Origin: Pseudomonadota bacterium
Lineage (GTDB): Bacteria > Myxococcota_A > UBA796 > CAJQPC01
NCBI GenBank assembly: GCA_024228935.1
Contig: JAAESX010000131.1
Span: 62,001-126,000 of the forward strand
Reading direction: 5' to 3'
DNA: 64,000 nucleotides
Below are positions 15,967 to 24,294 of the stretch, one piece after another (within the stretch, counting starts at the first letter, position 1; each line of letters starts with the position of its first letter). The notes beneath the pieces were generated by a model. The model made no database searches and had not been told where the DNA came from. It saw nothing but the letters and a program-made list of their open reading frames with translations. The translations under genes and the position numbers were made by a program.

Positions 15967-17742
15967 ATGTTGCTGTTCGTGAGCGTCTCGATCGCTGGCC
16001 TCGTGACCGAGGACCGGCGCACCTATGCCGACCAGAGCGTCCAGGAGCGCTGGACCTGGGACGGCGAGAAGACCGACGAGACCCTGGTCAAGAAGGAGTG
16101 GTTCCACCAGGACGGGGAACGCACCCGCCTCGAGGAGTTCGCCTCTGGCGATCTGCATGGCCGGGTCGCGACCTGGGACTGGAACGGCACCCTGCAGACG
16201 GAGACGCACTACCAGGCCGGCAAGGTCCACGGCGCGGTGGTCGAGTACGCGGGCGGCCGGGACGAGCCCTGGGCGCGGATCGAGCTCGCCTACGTCGACG
16301 GCGTGCCTCATGGCCCGCAGCTCGTGCGGCACGACGAGGACACCATCGAGCGGCGCCACAACTACGTCGATGGGCAGCTGGACGGACCGCAGCAGGCCTG
16401 GCACAGCGGCGGCGAGATGCAGTACGACCTGGAGTTCTCGGCGGGCGAGTTCCACGGCGAGCAGCGGCTCTGGGACTACGGCGACCTCGAGCCGCACACG
16501 TGGATGCACTTCGAGCACGGTCAGCCGGTGGGCGAGCAGCGCTACTTCATCGACCAGGACTGGCGGACGGAGACGTGGACCGACGGGCGCTGGGAGCGTG
16601 TCCGCAGCTGGCATGTCGAGGGCGAGGTGCCCAAGAGCGTGACCGTCCACGTGCTCGAGATGGTGCCGCCGGACCGTCGGATGGAGGGGGGCGAGCTCAC
16701 CGAGGCTCGTCCGGACGGGGTGCTCGAGGTGCGGGGTCACAAGCAGCACATCCAGGACCGGACGCACCATGAGAACGGGGTCGTTGCGGTGCTGCACGAG
16801 CGCACCGGCGACAAGCACTACCAGGCGTGGGCCCCGAACGGGCAGCTCATCGTCGAGGGAGACGGTGACGAGCACAGTCGCGTCGGCGCCTGGAACGAGT
16901 GGCGCGAGGACGGGACGATCTGGAAGGAACAGGAGTGGACGAAGAACCGGGTCGGCGAGGTCCGTGTCTTCGACGCCCAGGGGCGGCTCCGCGAGACCGA
17001 GACGTGGGAGTGGGAGCGCAAGATGCTCTGGCTGGTCCTGTACGAGGGAGACGTTCGGGTCGCCGAGGGCGAGTTCAAGGAGCATGTCGGCCGCTGGGGC
17101 TCCTGGGTCCACTACCGGCCGGACGGCAGCGAGGCTCGCATCGAGGTCTGGGATCACGGGCCGTACTCCGGGAACCGGTCGTACGTCTCCGAGAGCGAGG
17201 AGTTCCGGTCCGACGGGAGCGTTCGCTGCAGCGGCGGGGAGCTGCAGCTGAGGTGCATCGAGCCGCAGGACGACGGCGGGAAGCACGAGCTGACCGTTCG
17301 GGTCATCGACCGGCCGCGCCATGGCTTCGAGTCCTACGACCGCGAGACCATGACCTTCGTCGGGCGCGAGGTGACGCCGACCGTCCTGGTGGAGGGGGCG
17401 CTGCGCGTGCCTGCGCTGGACGGCGAGGGCGTGGTGCGCGAGCGGAAGACGTTCGACGCCATGGACCGGCTCGTGACGACCGAGACGTTCGAGTCGAACG
17501 GCCAGCTCGAGCGGGTCGCTGCGGATGGCTGGCTCGAGGTCTACGGCCCGGACGGCCTGCGCGGGCTCGAGGAGACCCACCCCGCAGGCGGGGTGTGCGA
17601 AGCGCACTTGACGTCGGATGGGCTGGTCGTCGTGGTGACACGAGCCGATGGCTCGGCACTGGTGAGCGGCACGAGCCGAGAGGCCGATCGGGCCGTAGCC
17701 GCCTGCCCGCTGTGGTCCCGCCACCCCGAGTGGTCGAAGTGA
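15967..17742 (+). CDS. MORN-like repeat protein (YwqK type), probably exported
   Basis: 591 residues made of repeated 20-25 residue units such as SGDLHGRVATWDWNGTL, DGVPHGPQLVRHDED, DGQLDGPQQAWHSGG and AGEFHGEQRLW, the pattern of MORN / YwqK-type repeats that fold as a beta-hairpin sheet. A short hydrophobic N-terminus (MLLFVSVSIAGLV) without basic residues may be an export signal. Function unknown; such proteins are often scaffolds. Its stop (TGA) overlaps the ATG of the carboxypeptidase gene, so both are made from one message. Confidence 0.7.
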   Translation: MLLFVSVSIAGLVTEDRRTYADQSVQERWTWDGEKTDETLVKKEWFHQDGERTRLEEFASGDLHGRVATWDWNGTLQTETHYQAGKVHGAVVEYAGGRDEPWARIELAYVDGVPHGPQLVRHDEDTIERRHNYVDGQLDGPQQAWHSGGEMQYDLEFSAGEFHGEQRLWDYGDLEPHTWMHFEHGQPVGEQRYFIDQDWRTETWTDGRWERVRSWHVEGEVPKSVTVHVLEMVPPDRRMEGGELTEARPDGVLEVRGHKQHIQDRTHHENGVVAVLHERTGDKHYQAWAPNGQLIVEGDGDEHSRVGAWNEWREDGTIWKEQEWTKNRVGEVRVFDAQGRLRETETWEWERKMLWLVLYEGDVRVAEGEFKEHVGRWGSWVHYRPDGSEARIEVWDHGPYSGNRSYVSESEEFRSDGSVRCSGGELQLRCIEPQDDGGKHELTVRVIDRPRHGFESYDRETMTFVGREVTPTVLVEGALRVPALDGEGVVRERKTFDAMDRLVTTETFESNGQLERVAADGWLEVYGPDGLRGLEETHPAGGVCEAHLTSDGLVVVVTRADGSALVSGTSREADRAVAACPLWSRHPEWSK

Positions 17743-18755
17743 TGTGGCTCCTGGCGGGGCTGGCTCTGGGCAAGACGCCGGACGGCGGCTTCTCGGCCTT
17801 CGCCGAGCGGCAGGCCCCCCCGGAAGAGCACCCCGAGCGCGCGGCCGGCTGGGACTTCAGCTCGGAGCTGTGGCTTCGTGTGGACGCCCTCGTCGACGAG
17901 CACCCCGGCCACATCGAGCCCTTCGTCGTCGGCCGATCGGTCGAGAAGCGAGCCATCTGGGGCTTCCGGGTGGTGGACCCCACGGTCGAAGCCGAGCGGG
18001 AGCTCCTGGTCATCGCCCAGCTGCATGCGTTGGAGTGGATCGGCGCCGAGGTCGCGGTCGCCTACCTCGAGGAGATCGTGCCGACGCCGCCGCCTGGCGT
18101 CGCGGTGACGGTCATCCCCATCGTCAACCCGGATGGGCGCTGGCGGGCCGAGCAGGATCTGCTCAACGACCAGGTCGACACGTACCGGCGGGCGAACGCG
18201 AACGGCGTCGATCTGAACCGGGACTGGGCCGTGCATCGCGAGTCCGATGTCATCTGGTCGCGGCTGCCGTTCAGCAAGAAGTACTACTACTCGTCGCCCG
18301 AGCCTCTCTCCCAGCCGGAGACACAGGCGGTGGATGCCTGGGCGGTCGACGTCCCGCCCGATGCGTTCGTCTCGCTGCACGCCTTCGGTGGGTACGTCGA
18401 GATCCCGTGGGGCGGCGTGTACGAGCCGACGCCGGACGACGCACGCCTGAAGGCGATGGCGTCGGAGATGGCCGAGGCGATGCCGAACCGTCCCTACCGC
18501 GTCATCCAGCTCAACCACTTCGTCCGCTGGTTCCGGGCGCTGGGCTGCGAGATCGACCACTTCTACGGGGTCCACGGGGCGGACAGCTTCTTGATCGAGC
18601 TGACCCGGAGCGGCATCCGCGGCCCGGCGACGTGGAAGGACTACTTCCGCTGGTACAACCCGGTGGACAAGGAGCCGCACGTCGACGACGGCGTCGCGGC
18701 CCTGCTCTCGCTGACCCGCCAGCTCGCGGGGGAGGTCCGCGGACTCGACGGCTGA
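17742..18755 (+). CDS. M14 family zinc carboxypeptidase, exported
   Basis: 337 residues with a short N-terminal hydrophobic signal (MWLLAGLALG). The full M14 active site can be traced: zinc ligands H95 and E98 in QLHALEWIG, the substrate Arg in NGVDLNRDW, NPDG, the third zinc ligand in SLHAFGGY, and the catalytic Glu in SFLIELTRSG near residue 287. It should cleave C-terminal residues from peptides or, as some M14 enzymes do, act on cell-wall peptides; the target is not deducible. Start overlaps the MORN-like gene (TGATG). About 50 bases later begins the non-coding region. Confidence 0.88.
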   Translation: MWLLAGLALGKTPDGGFSAFAERQAPPEEHPERAAGWDFSSELWLRVDALVDEHPGHIEPFVVGRSVEKRAIWGFRVVDPTVEAERELLVIAQLHALEWIGAEVAVAYLEEIVPTPPPGVAVTVIPIVNPDGRWRAEQDLLNDQVDTYRRANANGVDLNRDWAVHRESDVIWSRLPFSKKYYYSSPEPLSQPETQAVDAWAVDVPPDAFVSLHAFGGYVEIPWGGVYEPTPDDARLKAMASEMAEAMPNRPYRVIQLNHFVRWFRALGCEIDHFYGVHGADSFLIELTRSGIRGPATWKDYFRWYNPVDKEPHVDDGVAALLSLTRQLAGEVRGLDG

Positions 18756-18807
18756 GGACGATCTGTATGAAAATCCCGACACAAAGTGGGGTACAGGGAT
18801 CCCTTTT

Positions 18808-18825
18808 TGCGACATTCGAGTCGCA
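18808..18825 (+). promoter_or_regulatory. Inverted repeat, candidate enhancer-binding-protein site
   Basis: TGCGAC, six bases, GTCGCA: a perfect 6-base inverted repeat centred about 54 bases before the -24 element of the sigma-54 promoter. Sigma-54 promoters need an upstream activator, and this is a plausible site. A second AT-rich near-palindrome GTTGGAATTTTCAAC lies at 18828-18842. Assignment is by position only. Confidence 0.45.
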
Positions 18826-18867
18826 GTGTTGGAATTTTCAACCACCTGGAATCACTCGGTTTTCAAC

Positions 18868-18884
18868 TTGGCACACGCCTTGCT
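18868..18884 (+). promoter_or_regulatory. Sigma-54 promoter (-24/-12)
   Basis: TTGGCAC at 18868-18874 and TTGCT at 18880-18884 match the sigma-54 consensus TGGCAC-N5-TTGC, with GG (18870-18871) and GC (18882-18883) exactly one helical turn plus two bases apart as required. Predicted start of transcription is near 18895. No coding gene starts within the next 250 bases; what follows is a set of strong hairpins. Confidence 0.75.
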
Positions 18885-18894
18885 CTATAGGGGT

Positions 18895-19069
18895 TTGCCA
18901 GGCGGCGAAGGTCGGCAGGCGCCAGGAAACCCCTGGCGATCCCGTCGGGGGAATTCCCCCTCGACGGCAGTGATTCGGTGCCCACTGGACCTGGAGACGG
19001 GTCCTTGCTCTCCTTCGACGTTTACCCACCCCGCCCGGGAATGGTTTCCGGGCGGGGTGTTCTCTGTCT
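18895..19069 (+). ncRNA. Candidate structured RNA driven by sigma-54
   Basis: About 170 bases between the sigma-54 promoter and a terminator, with no convincing reading frame. Four hairpins can be drawn. (1) CGCCAGG 18920-18926 with CCTGGCG 18932-18938. (2) CCGTCGGGGG 18942-18951 with CCCC 18956-18959 and CGACGG 18962-18967, closed by an AATT loop. (3) GGACC 18987-18991 with GGTCC 19000-19004. (4) The terminator stem at 19027-19059. GCCAGG also occurs at 18897-18902 and could compete for hairpin 1. In Myxococcus the Pxr small RNA is sigma-54 dependent, but I see no sequence match to claim homology. Confidence 0.55.
19027..19069 (+). terminator. Strong hairpin terminator of the candidate RNA
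   Basis: CACCCCGCCCGG (19027-19038) pairs perfectly with CCGGGCGGGGTG (19048-19059). GAA/TTT adds three more pairs, leaving a TGG loop, a 15-pair stem in all. The tail TTCTCTGTCT is U/C-rich rather than pure U, so efficiency is less certain than the stem suggests. Confidence 0.65.
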
Positions 19070-19160
19070 GGGCTCTCGACCGCAGCTCGGTCGGTGTTGT
19101 CGTTTGCATACAGACGACCGGCGATGACTGGCCTGCGAGGCGGTACACTGGGGAGGTTCG

Positions 19161-20681
19161 GCACGCACCGAGGCCCTCATCGATCAGGACAGCGCGACTC
19201 CGCTCTCGGATCTCGACCCCCTCATCGGGCGGGTCCTGGGCGGACGGTTCCGCATCCTCGAGCTGGTCGCCAAGGGCGGCATGGGGCGGATCTACCGGGC
19301 TGAGCAGGCTCCGCTCGGGCGCGAGGTGGCGCTCAAGATCCTCCATGTCGACGGCGGCGTCCCGGACGAGTCGTTCCAGGAGCGGTTCTTCCGCGAAGCC
19401 AGCGTCTGTGCGCGTCTGTCCCACCCCAACACCGTCCGGATCTTCGACTACGGCGCGGACGCCGGCGTGTACTTCATCGCGATGGAGTTCCTGCGCGGTC
19501 GGACGCTGAACGACGCCATCCGGAACGACGGCCCGCTGCCGGCCGAGCGGGCGATCCACATCGCTCGGCAGATTGGCAAGTCGCTCGCGCAGGCCCACGG
19601 GCAGGGCGTGATCCATCGCGACCTGAAGCCGGCGAACATCTTCCTGGCGGCCCACGGCGGCGAAGAGTTCGTGAAGGTGCTCGACTTCGGCCTGGTGAAG
19701 GCGATGGACTCGGAGTCCCACGTGACCCGCGCTGGGAACGTGCTGGGCTCGCCGGCGTACATGGCGCCCGAGCAGATCTCCGGGGTGCCGGTCACGCCCG
19801 CCACCGACGTGTATGCGCTGGGCGTGGTGCTCTACGCCATGCTGACGCGGGTCTTGCCCTTCAAGCGCGAGAACCCGCTGGCCGTGCTGAACGCCCACCT
19901 TCACGCGCCACCCCCGACGTTCGCGCGGGTCGCTCCGAACGTGCCGGTGGCGTCCTGTCTCGAGTGGATCGTGATGCGGTGCCTCGAGAAGGACCCCGCC
20001 GAGCGGTTCGCGACGATGCAGGACCTGGACACCGCCCTGCGCGTGGCCTCCCACGAGATCTGCGGCACGCTTCCCCAGCCGATCCAGTGGCGGCTCAGCG
20101 AGGGCCGCCTCGACGTCCCGTTCTCCCTCGAGGACAGCGCGTCGCTGACAGCCCCCGGGATGCTCTCGCCTGTCCCGACGGCTGCTCCCGTCGTCGACGC
20201 TCCGAGCAGTCCGACGCTGAACATCGAGACCAGCGCCGTGGGTCGCCCGGTTCGGAGCTTCCTGATCGGCCTGCTGGTCGTCATGCTGCTCGGCCTGGGC
20301 GCGCTGGCAGCGCTGGGTGCAGGCGTGTGGCTGGCGCTCGATGAGAAGGCCGACGTGCCCGAGGTCGTCGAGGCGGTGGCCGTGCCCGAGCCCGTGGTGG
20401 TCCCCGTCGAGGTGCCCGTCGAGGTCCCGGTGGAGGCTCCGGTCGAGGTCGCGCCGGTGAAGGTGCGGCCCACGCGGTCCACGTCGACGCGCCGCGTGGT
20501 GCCCGTCGAGCCGGACCCTGTCGTCGAGCCGGTGGAAGAGCCCGAGCCGGAGGTCGAAGTCGTCGAGGAGCCCGTCGAGACGAAGACCGAGCCGCAGGGG
20601 ACCGCCGAGGAGCCCAAGGACGATGAGGACTGGGGTAGCGTCGGACCGGGCTCGGACCTGAAGGACCCCTGGTCGAAGTGA
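19161..20681 (+). CDS. Membrane Ser/Thr protein kinase, start codon unresolved
   Basis: Eukaryotic-like kinase with an active catalytic core: glycine loop around AKGGMGRIYRAEQ, Lys in REVALKIL, HRDLKPANI, VLDFGLVKAM and GSPAYMAPEQ. One membrane helix near FLIGLLVVMLLGLGALAALG separates it from an external tail of Val-Pro-Val-Glu repeats ending in an acidic, DPWSK tail. The first canonical in-frame start (ATG 19281) would cut the glycine loop. Family-like coding continues upstream through GRVLGGRFRILELV to about 19161, just after GGGGAGG at 19151-19157, but no ATG, GTG or TTG lies between there and an in-frame TGA at 19125. A base error or unusual start is likely. Stop overlaps the next gene (GTGA). 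Confidence 0.88.
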   Translation, partial: ARTEALIDQDSATPLSDLDPLIGRVLGGRFRILELVAKGGMGRIYRAEQAPLGREVALKILHVDGGVPDESFQERFFREASVCARLSHPNTVRIFDYGADAGVYFIAMEFLRGRTLNDAIRNDGPLPAERAIHIARQIGKSLAQAHGQGVIHRDLKPANIFLAAHGGEEFVKVLDFGLVKAMDSESHVTRAGNVLGSPAYMAPEQISGVPVTPATDVYALGVVLYAMLTRVLPFKRENPLAVLNAHLHAPPPTFARVAPNVPVASCLEWIVMRCLEKDPAERFATMQDLDTALRVASHEICGTLPQPIQWRLSEGRLDVPFSLEDSASLTAPGMLSPVPTAAPVVDAPSSPTLNIETSAVGRPVRSFLIGLLVVMLLGLGALAALGAGVWLALDEKADVPEVVEAVAVPEPVVVPVEVPVEVPVEAPVEVAPVKVRPTRSTSTRRVVPVEPDPVVEPVEEPEPEVEVVEEPVETKTEPQGTAEEPKDDEDWGSVGPGSDLKDPWSK

Positions 20682-21355
20682 TCTCTCTCTACCTGCTCCT
20701 GTCCGGGAGCGCGTTCGCACAGGACGTGGACCCGGACGCCCGCGCGCGCGAACTCTACGAGAACGGCGCTGCTCTGTACGAGGAGGGCCGGTACGAGGAG
20801 GCCATCGTCGCCTGGGACGAGGCCTACCGCCTGTCCGAGCGCCACGCGCTGCTCTACAACATCGCCAACGCCCAGGAACGACTGGGCGACTACGAGGCCG
20901 CCCTCGACACCCTGGCCGAGTACCGGGCGCTGGCGCCGGCATCCGAGCGCGACGTGCTCGACCGACGCCTTCGGAGCATCGAGCGACGCATGGAGGAGTC
21001 CGGCCAGACCGCGTCCACGACGACGGTGCCAGCGGGCTCCGGGACGTCGCGAGATGTGGACCTTCTCCCCATCGGGCTCATCGGTGCGGGAGCGGTGGCT
21101 CTGGGCACCGGCACCGTCTTCGGCGTGCGTTCGCGCAGCGCTGGGGCCGAGCTCGAGACGATGTGCATCAGTGGCCTGTGTCCGAGTGAGGCCGAGGCGC
21201 TCGTGCAGCGGAACACCAGGAGCGCGCTGATCGCGGACATCGCCTGGGGCGTCGGCACGGCTGCCGCGGCCGGTGGTGTGGTGGTCTGGGTCATCGACGA
21301 CTCGATGCGTATCCAGCCCACGCCGGGCGGTGTGCTGCTCGGGGGCACCTTCTAG
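20678..21355 (+). CDS. Exported TPR-repeat protein with membrane segments
   Basis: 225 residues. A very short signal ending in GSAFAQ (cleavage near residue 14, no basic residue before it) is followed by TPR units at about 20-100 (AALYEEGRYEEAIVAWDEAY, LLYNIANAQERLGDYEAALD). Two hydrophobic glycine/alanine segments at about 125-147 and 178-198 probably insert in a membrane. Start GTG 20678 overlaps the kinase stop. This kinase-TPR-lipoprotein order is familiar from myxobacterial genomes; the TPR protein could link the kinase tail to the ligand-binding lipoprotein. Confidence 0.75.
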   Translation: MISLYLLLSGSAFAQDVDPDARARELYENGAALYEEGRYEEAIVAWDEAYRLSERHALLYNIANAQERLGDYEAALDTLAEYRALAPASERDVLDRRLRSIERRMEESGQTASTTTVPAGSGTSRDVDLLPIGLIGAGAVALGTGTVFGVRSRSAGAELETMCISGLCPSEAEALVQRNTRSALIADIAWGVGTAAAAGGVVVWVIDDSMRIQPTPGGVLLGGTF

Positions 21356-22822
21356 ATGCTGTTCTGGCTGGCTGGGTGCTCGTTCACGACGTTCGACAGC
21401 GTCGAGTGCGAAGACGCGAGCGTCTGTCGGGACGCCTTCGGCCTGCTCTCCACGTGTGGCGAGGCCGGCTTCTGCCAGGCGGGTGAGGTCCATGTGCGCT
21501 GCACGTCCACCGAGCCGGAAGACCTGTTCATCCGGCCGGAGCTCTACGGCGATCACATCCTGCTGGGCTCGATGTTCGACCACTCCGCCGACATCGCCGA
21601 GATCCAGTCCGTTCGCCTTCCGTTCATGCAGGTCAACGAGGAAGGCGGCCTGCAGGACACCGAGTACGGGCTGATCGAGTGCACGTACGAGGAAGAACCG
21701 GCGCTCGACGCCCTCGACTACCCGAGCTCGGCCCGTGCAGTCTCCCAGTGGCTCGTCGACGTCGCCGGCGTGAGCGGCATCATCGGCCCGGCCACGTCGT
21801 CCCAGACGCAGGAGGTCTACAACGCCACCGCCGACGCGGGCGTCCTGATCATCAGTCCGTCGGCCACGAGCCCCGCGCTCCAGACCATCGACGGCCTGAC
21901 CAAGTCCGACGAGGACCCGGGGACCCTGTGGCGAACGGCGCCGCCCGACTCCCTGCAGGGTGTCGCCGTCGCGGCCGACATGCGCGCACGGCGGCTCAAG
22001 GACGTCGCGGTCATGTACCAGTCGGGCCCCTACGGCGAGGGCCTGGCCGAGGTCTTCCTCGCGAGCTTCACAGAGGGGCCCGAGAACGCCGTCGGCGTCG
22101 AGTTCTCCACGTCGGGTGAGATGAGTGACGGCCTGGCGACGCTGGTGAACCAGGAGCTCCCGCCCGAGGAGGTCTTCTTCATCAGCAGCGAGCTGACGGA
22201 CATCGTCGCGTTCCTCGATGGTGCGGCCAGCCTCACGGACAGCCCCTTCGTGACCGGCGAGGTCACCATCTTCCTGGCCGATGGAGCCGCCGACGAACAG
22301 ATCTTCGAGGGTCCCCCCGACGAGGTCTTCTCCTACGTCCGCGGCACCCGCCCCAGCGTCCCGAGCGGTCTCGTCTACGACGCGTTCTCGATCGCTTACG
22401 CCGCGGCGTACCCCGGGGACAGCGCCGACGACTCCGTGTACACGGCGTACAGCTACGACGCCTCGTGGCTCGCCATCTACGGCACGGCGTGGAGCCACTA
22501 CGACGAGGGGGAGATCTACGGCGTCGGCATGGCTCGCGGCCTGCGGAACATCAGCTCGGGCACCGAGACCGAGATCCGGCCGACCCGCTGGAACGAGGTC
22601 AAGGCCAGCTTCGAGGCTGGCTCGAGCATCGACGTGCTCGGCGCGAGCGGGAACCTGGACTACGACCCGGACACCGAGGAGACGACGGCTCCGATCGAGG
22701 TCTTCCGACCGAACGACGCGCGGGACGGCTTCGACCACTGCACGACGTACTGCTGGGAGGAAGGCGTGCCGACCGAGTGTGCGCTGGGCACCGAGGTGCC
22801 GTGCGAGGCAGCGGAGCAGTGA
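21356..22822 (+). CDS. Ligand-binding lipoprotein, branched-chain amino acid receptor type
   Basis: 488 residues. The short lipoprotein signal MLFWLAGC (Cys8) is forced, because the preceding in-frame codon is the TAG of the TPR gene. A Cys-rich N-terminal knot (about residues 19-50) precedes a periplasmic binding protein type I domain: VSGIIGPATSSQTQEVYNAT, GVLIISPSATSPAL, DVAVMYQSGPYGEGLAEVF and GLVYDAFSIAYAA follow the Peripla_BP_6 pattern. No ABC permease lies nearby, so it more likely senses a ligand for the operon's kinase than feeds a transporter. A terminator follows. Confidence 0.8.
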   Translation: MLFWLAGCSFTTFDSVECEDASVCRDAFGLLSTCGEAGFCQAGEVHVRCTSTEPEDLFIRPELYGDHILLGSMFDHSADIAEIQSVRLPFMQVNEEGGLQDTEYGLIECTYEEEPALDALDYPSSARAVSQWLVDVAGVSGIIGPATSSQTQEVYNATADAGVLIISPSATSPALQTIDGLTKSDEDPGTLWRTAPPDSLQGVAVAADMRARRLKDVAVMYQSGPYGEGLAEVFLASFTEGPENAVGVEFSTSGEMSDGLATLVNQELPPEEVFFISSELTDIVAFLDGAASLTDSPFVTGEVTIFLADGAADEQIFEGPPDEVFSYVRGTRPSVPSGLVYDAFSIAYAAAYPGDSADDSVYTAYSYDASWLAIYGTAWSHYDEGEIYGVGMARGLRNISSGTETEIRPTRWNEVKASFEAGSSIDVLGASGNLDYDPDTEETTAPIEVFRPNDARDGFDHCTTYCWEEGVPTECALGTEVPCEAAEQ

Positions 22823-22835
22823 GACGAAGAGGGCG

Positions 22836-22879
22836 CTGACTGGCATGGGGCAACGTCGCCCGCCGCCCGGTCAGTTTTT
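22836..22879 (+). terminator. Intrinsic terminator of the kinase operon
   Basis: CTGACTGG (22836-22843) pairs with CCGGTCAG (22867-22874), with an inner GGGC/GCCC stem (22848-22851 with 22858-22861), directly followed by TTTTT (22875-22879). It sits 14 bases after the binding-protein stop codon. Confidence 0.8.
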
Positions 22880-22935
22880 ACCCTCCCCCCTCATATTCTC
22901 GTCGACGGCGCGGATCCCGCGGGTGACAGACGGAC

Positions 22936-24294
22936 ATGGTCGTCGTGCGCTGGGATCGGGGAACGCTGCTGCTGGACGGCGTCGATCGTGACGACATGCC
23001 CGCGGGCTTCGTGTGGGACGACCGCGTCCGCCGGCCCCGTGGCGAGGGCTGCCTCTACTACGAGACGGTGCTGGGCCTCCATCGCGCCAGGACGCCGTAC
23101 CAGGACGACGCCAAGGGGTGGGCGCCGCTCGAGCTGGGGCACCGGACCGACAAGACCCCTCGCGACTACCAGGCCGAAGCCCTGGCGATCTGGCGGGACG
23201 CGGGTCGTCGAGGCGTGGTCGGCTTGCCGACCGGCTCGGGGAAGAGCTTCGTGGCCGAGCTCTGCATGCAGGACACTCAGCGGCCCACGCTCGTCGTGGC
23301 GCCGACCATCGACCTCGTGAACCAGTGGCAGGTGAACCTGTCGAAGGCGTTCGGGATCGACGTCGGGGCGCTCGGCGGCGGGCAGCACCAGCTCGAGCCG
23401 GTGACCGTCAGCACGTATGACTCCGCGTACCTGCACATGGAGCGCTACGGCGACCGCTTCGGCCTGGTGGTTTTCGACGAGGTCCACCATCTGCCGTCGG
23501 GGGCCTACTCCCAGGTGGCCGAGATGCTCATCGCCCCGTACCGCCTGGGGCTCTCGGCGACCGTGGAGCGGCCCGACGGGCTGCACCACCGCCTCGACCG
23601 CCTGGTCGGCCCGGTCGTGTACGAGAAGGGCATCCGCGACCTCTCCGGCGCCGTTCTCGCTGACTACACCGTCGAGCGCGTGCTGGTCGAGCTGGGGGCC
23701 GCGGATCGTGAGGCGTACGGCGCCAACATGGCCCGCTACCGCGGCTTCATCGCGGCGAAGGGCATCCGTCTCGGTGGGCCGAACGGCTGGTCGCGGTTCC
23801 TCATCGAGGCCAGCCGGAGCAAGCAGGGACGGGGCGCGTTGAAGGCCCATCGCGAGGCCCGCAAGCTCATGCATGCGACCCCGGCGAAGCTCGACGCGCT
23901 CGAGCAGATCCTGGCCTCGCATCCGGGCCAGCGCTGCATCGTCTTCACGAACGACAACGCCACGGTCTACAGCATCTGCCGCGACTTCCTGGTGCCCTGC
24001 ATCACGCACCGGACGCCCGGGGAAGAGCGCAAGCGCATCCTCGCAGGCTTCTCGCGCGGCGACTTCACGTGCATCGCCACCAGCCGGGTGCTGAACGAAG
24101 GCGTCGACATCCCCGAGGCCCAGGTCGGCGTCGTGCTCTCGGGCACGAGCACCGTCCGCGAGCACGTCCAGCGCCTGGGCCGCATCCTCCGCCCCAAGGC
24201 CGGGAAGTCGGCGGTGCTGTACGAGCTGGTGACCGACGGGACCTCTGAGGTCCGACACTCCGAGCGACGGAACGAGCACGATGCTTACCGGTGA
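22936..24294 (+). CDS. XPB/Rad25-like superfamily 2 DNA helicase
   Basis: 452 residues; ATP-dependent DNA translocase of the XPB type. Motifs in order: TPRDYQAEAL (Q-like), Walker A GLPTGSGKSF, DEVH box VFDEVHHLPSG, motif III LGLSATVERPDG, the thumb-like region, and in the second RecA domain RVLNEGVDIPEA and QRLGRILRPK. A small N-terminal damage-recognition-like domain precedes it. Its 3' end overlaps by 14 bases the gene for DUF790 protein, the known nuclease partner (Bax1) of archaeal XPB, which supports a role in nucleotide-excision-type repair. Confidence 0.88.
   Translation: MVVVRWDRGTLLLDGVDRDDMPAGFVWDDRVRRPRGEGCLYYETVLGLHRARTPYQDDAKGWAPLELGHRTDKTPRDYQAEALAIWRDAGRRGVVGLPTGSGKSFVAELCMQDTQRPTLVVAPTIDLVNQWQVNLSKAFGIDVGALGGGQHQLEPVTVSTYDSAYLHMERYGDRFGLVVFDEVHHLPSGAYSQVAEMLIAPYRLGLSATVERPDGLHHRLDRLVGPVVYEKGIRDLSGAVLADYTVERVLVELGAADREAYGANMARYRGFIAAKGIRLGGPNGWSRFLIEASRSKQGRGALKAHREARKLMHATPAKLDALEQILASHPGQRCIVFTNDNATVYSICRDFLVPCITHRTPGEERKRILAGFSRGDFTCIATSRVLNEGVDIPEAQVGVVLSGTSTVREHVQRLGRILRPKAGKSAVLYELVTDGTSEVRHSERRNEHDAYR

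Noticed and set aside
18784..18808. Possible terminator after the carboxypeptidase gene (GGGATCCC then TTTTT)
   Set aside because: The palindrome has no loop, and the alternative AAAG...CTTT stem is weak and mismatched.
18895..19069. Homologue of the Myxococcus Pxr small RNA
   Set aside because: Only the sigma-54 dependence is shared; length and hairpin sequences give no recognisable match.
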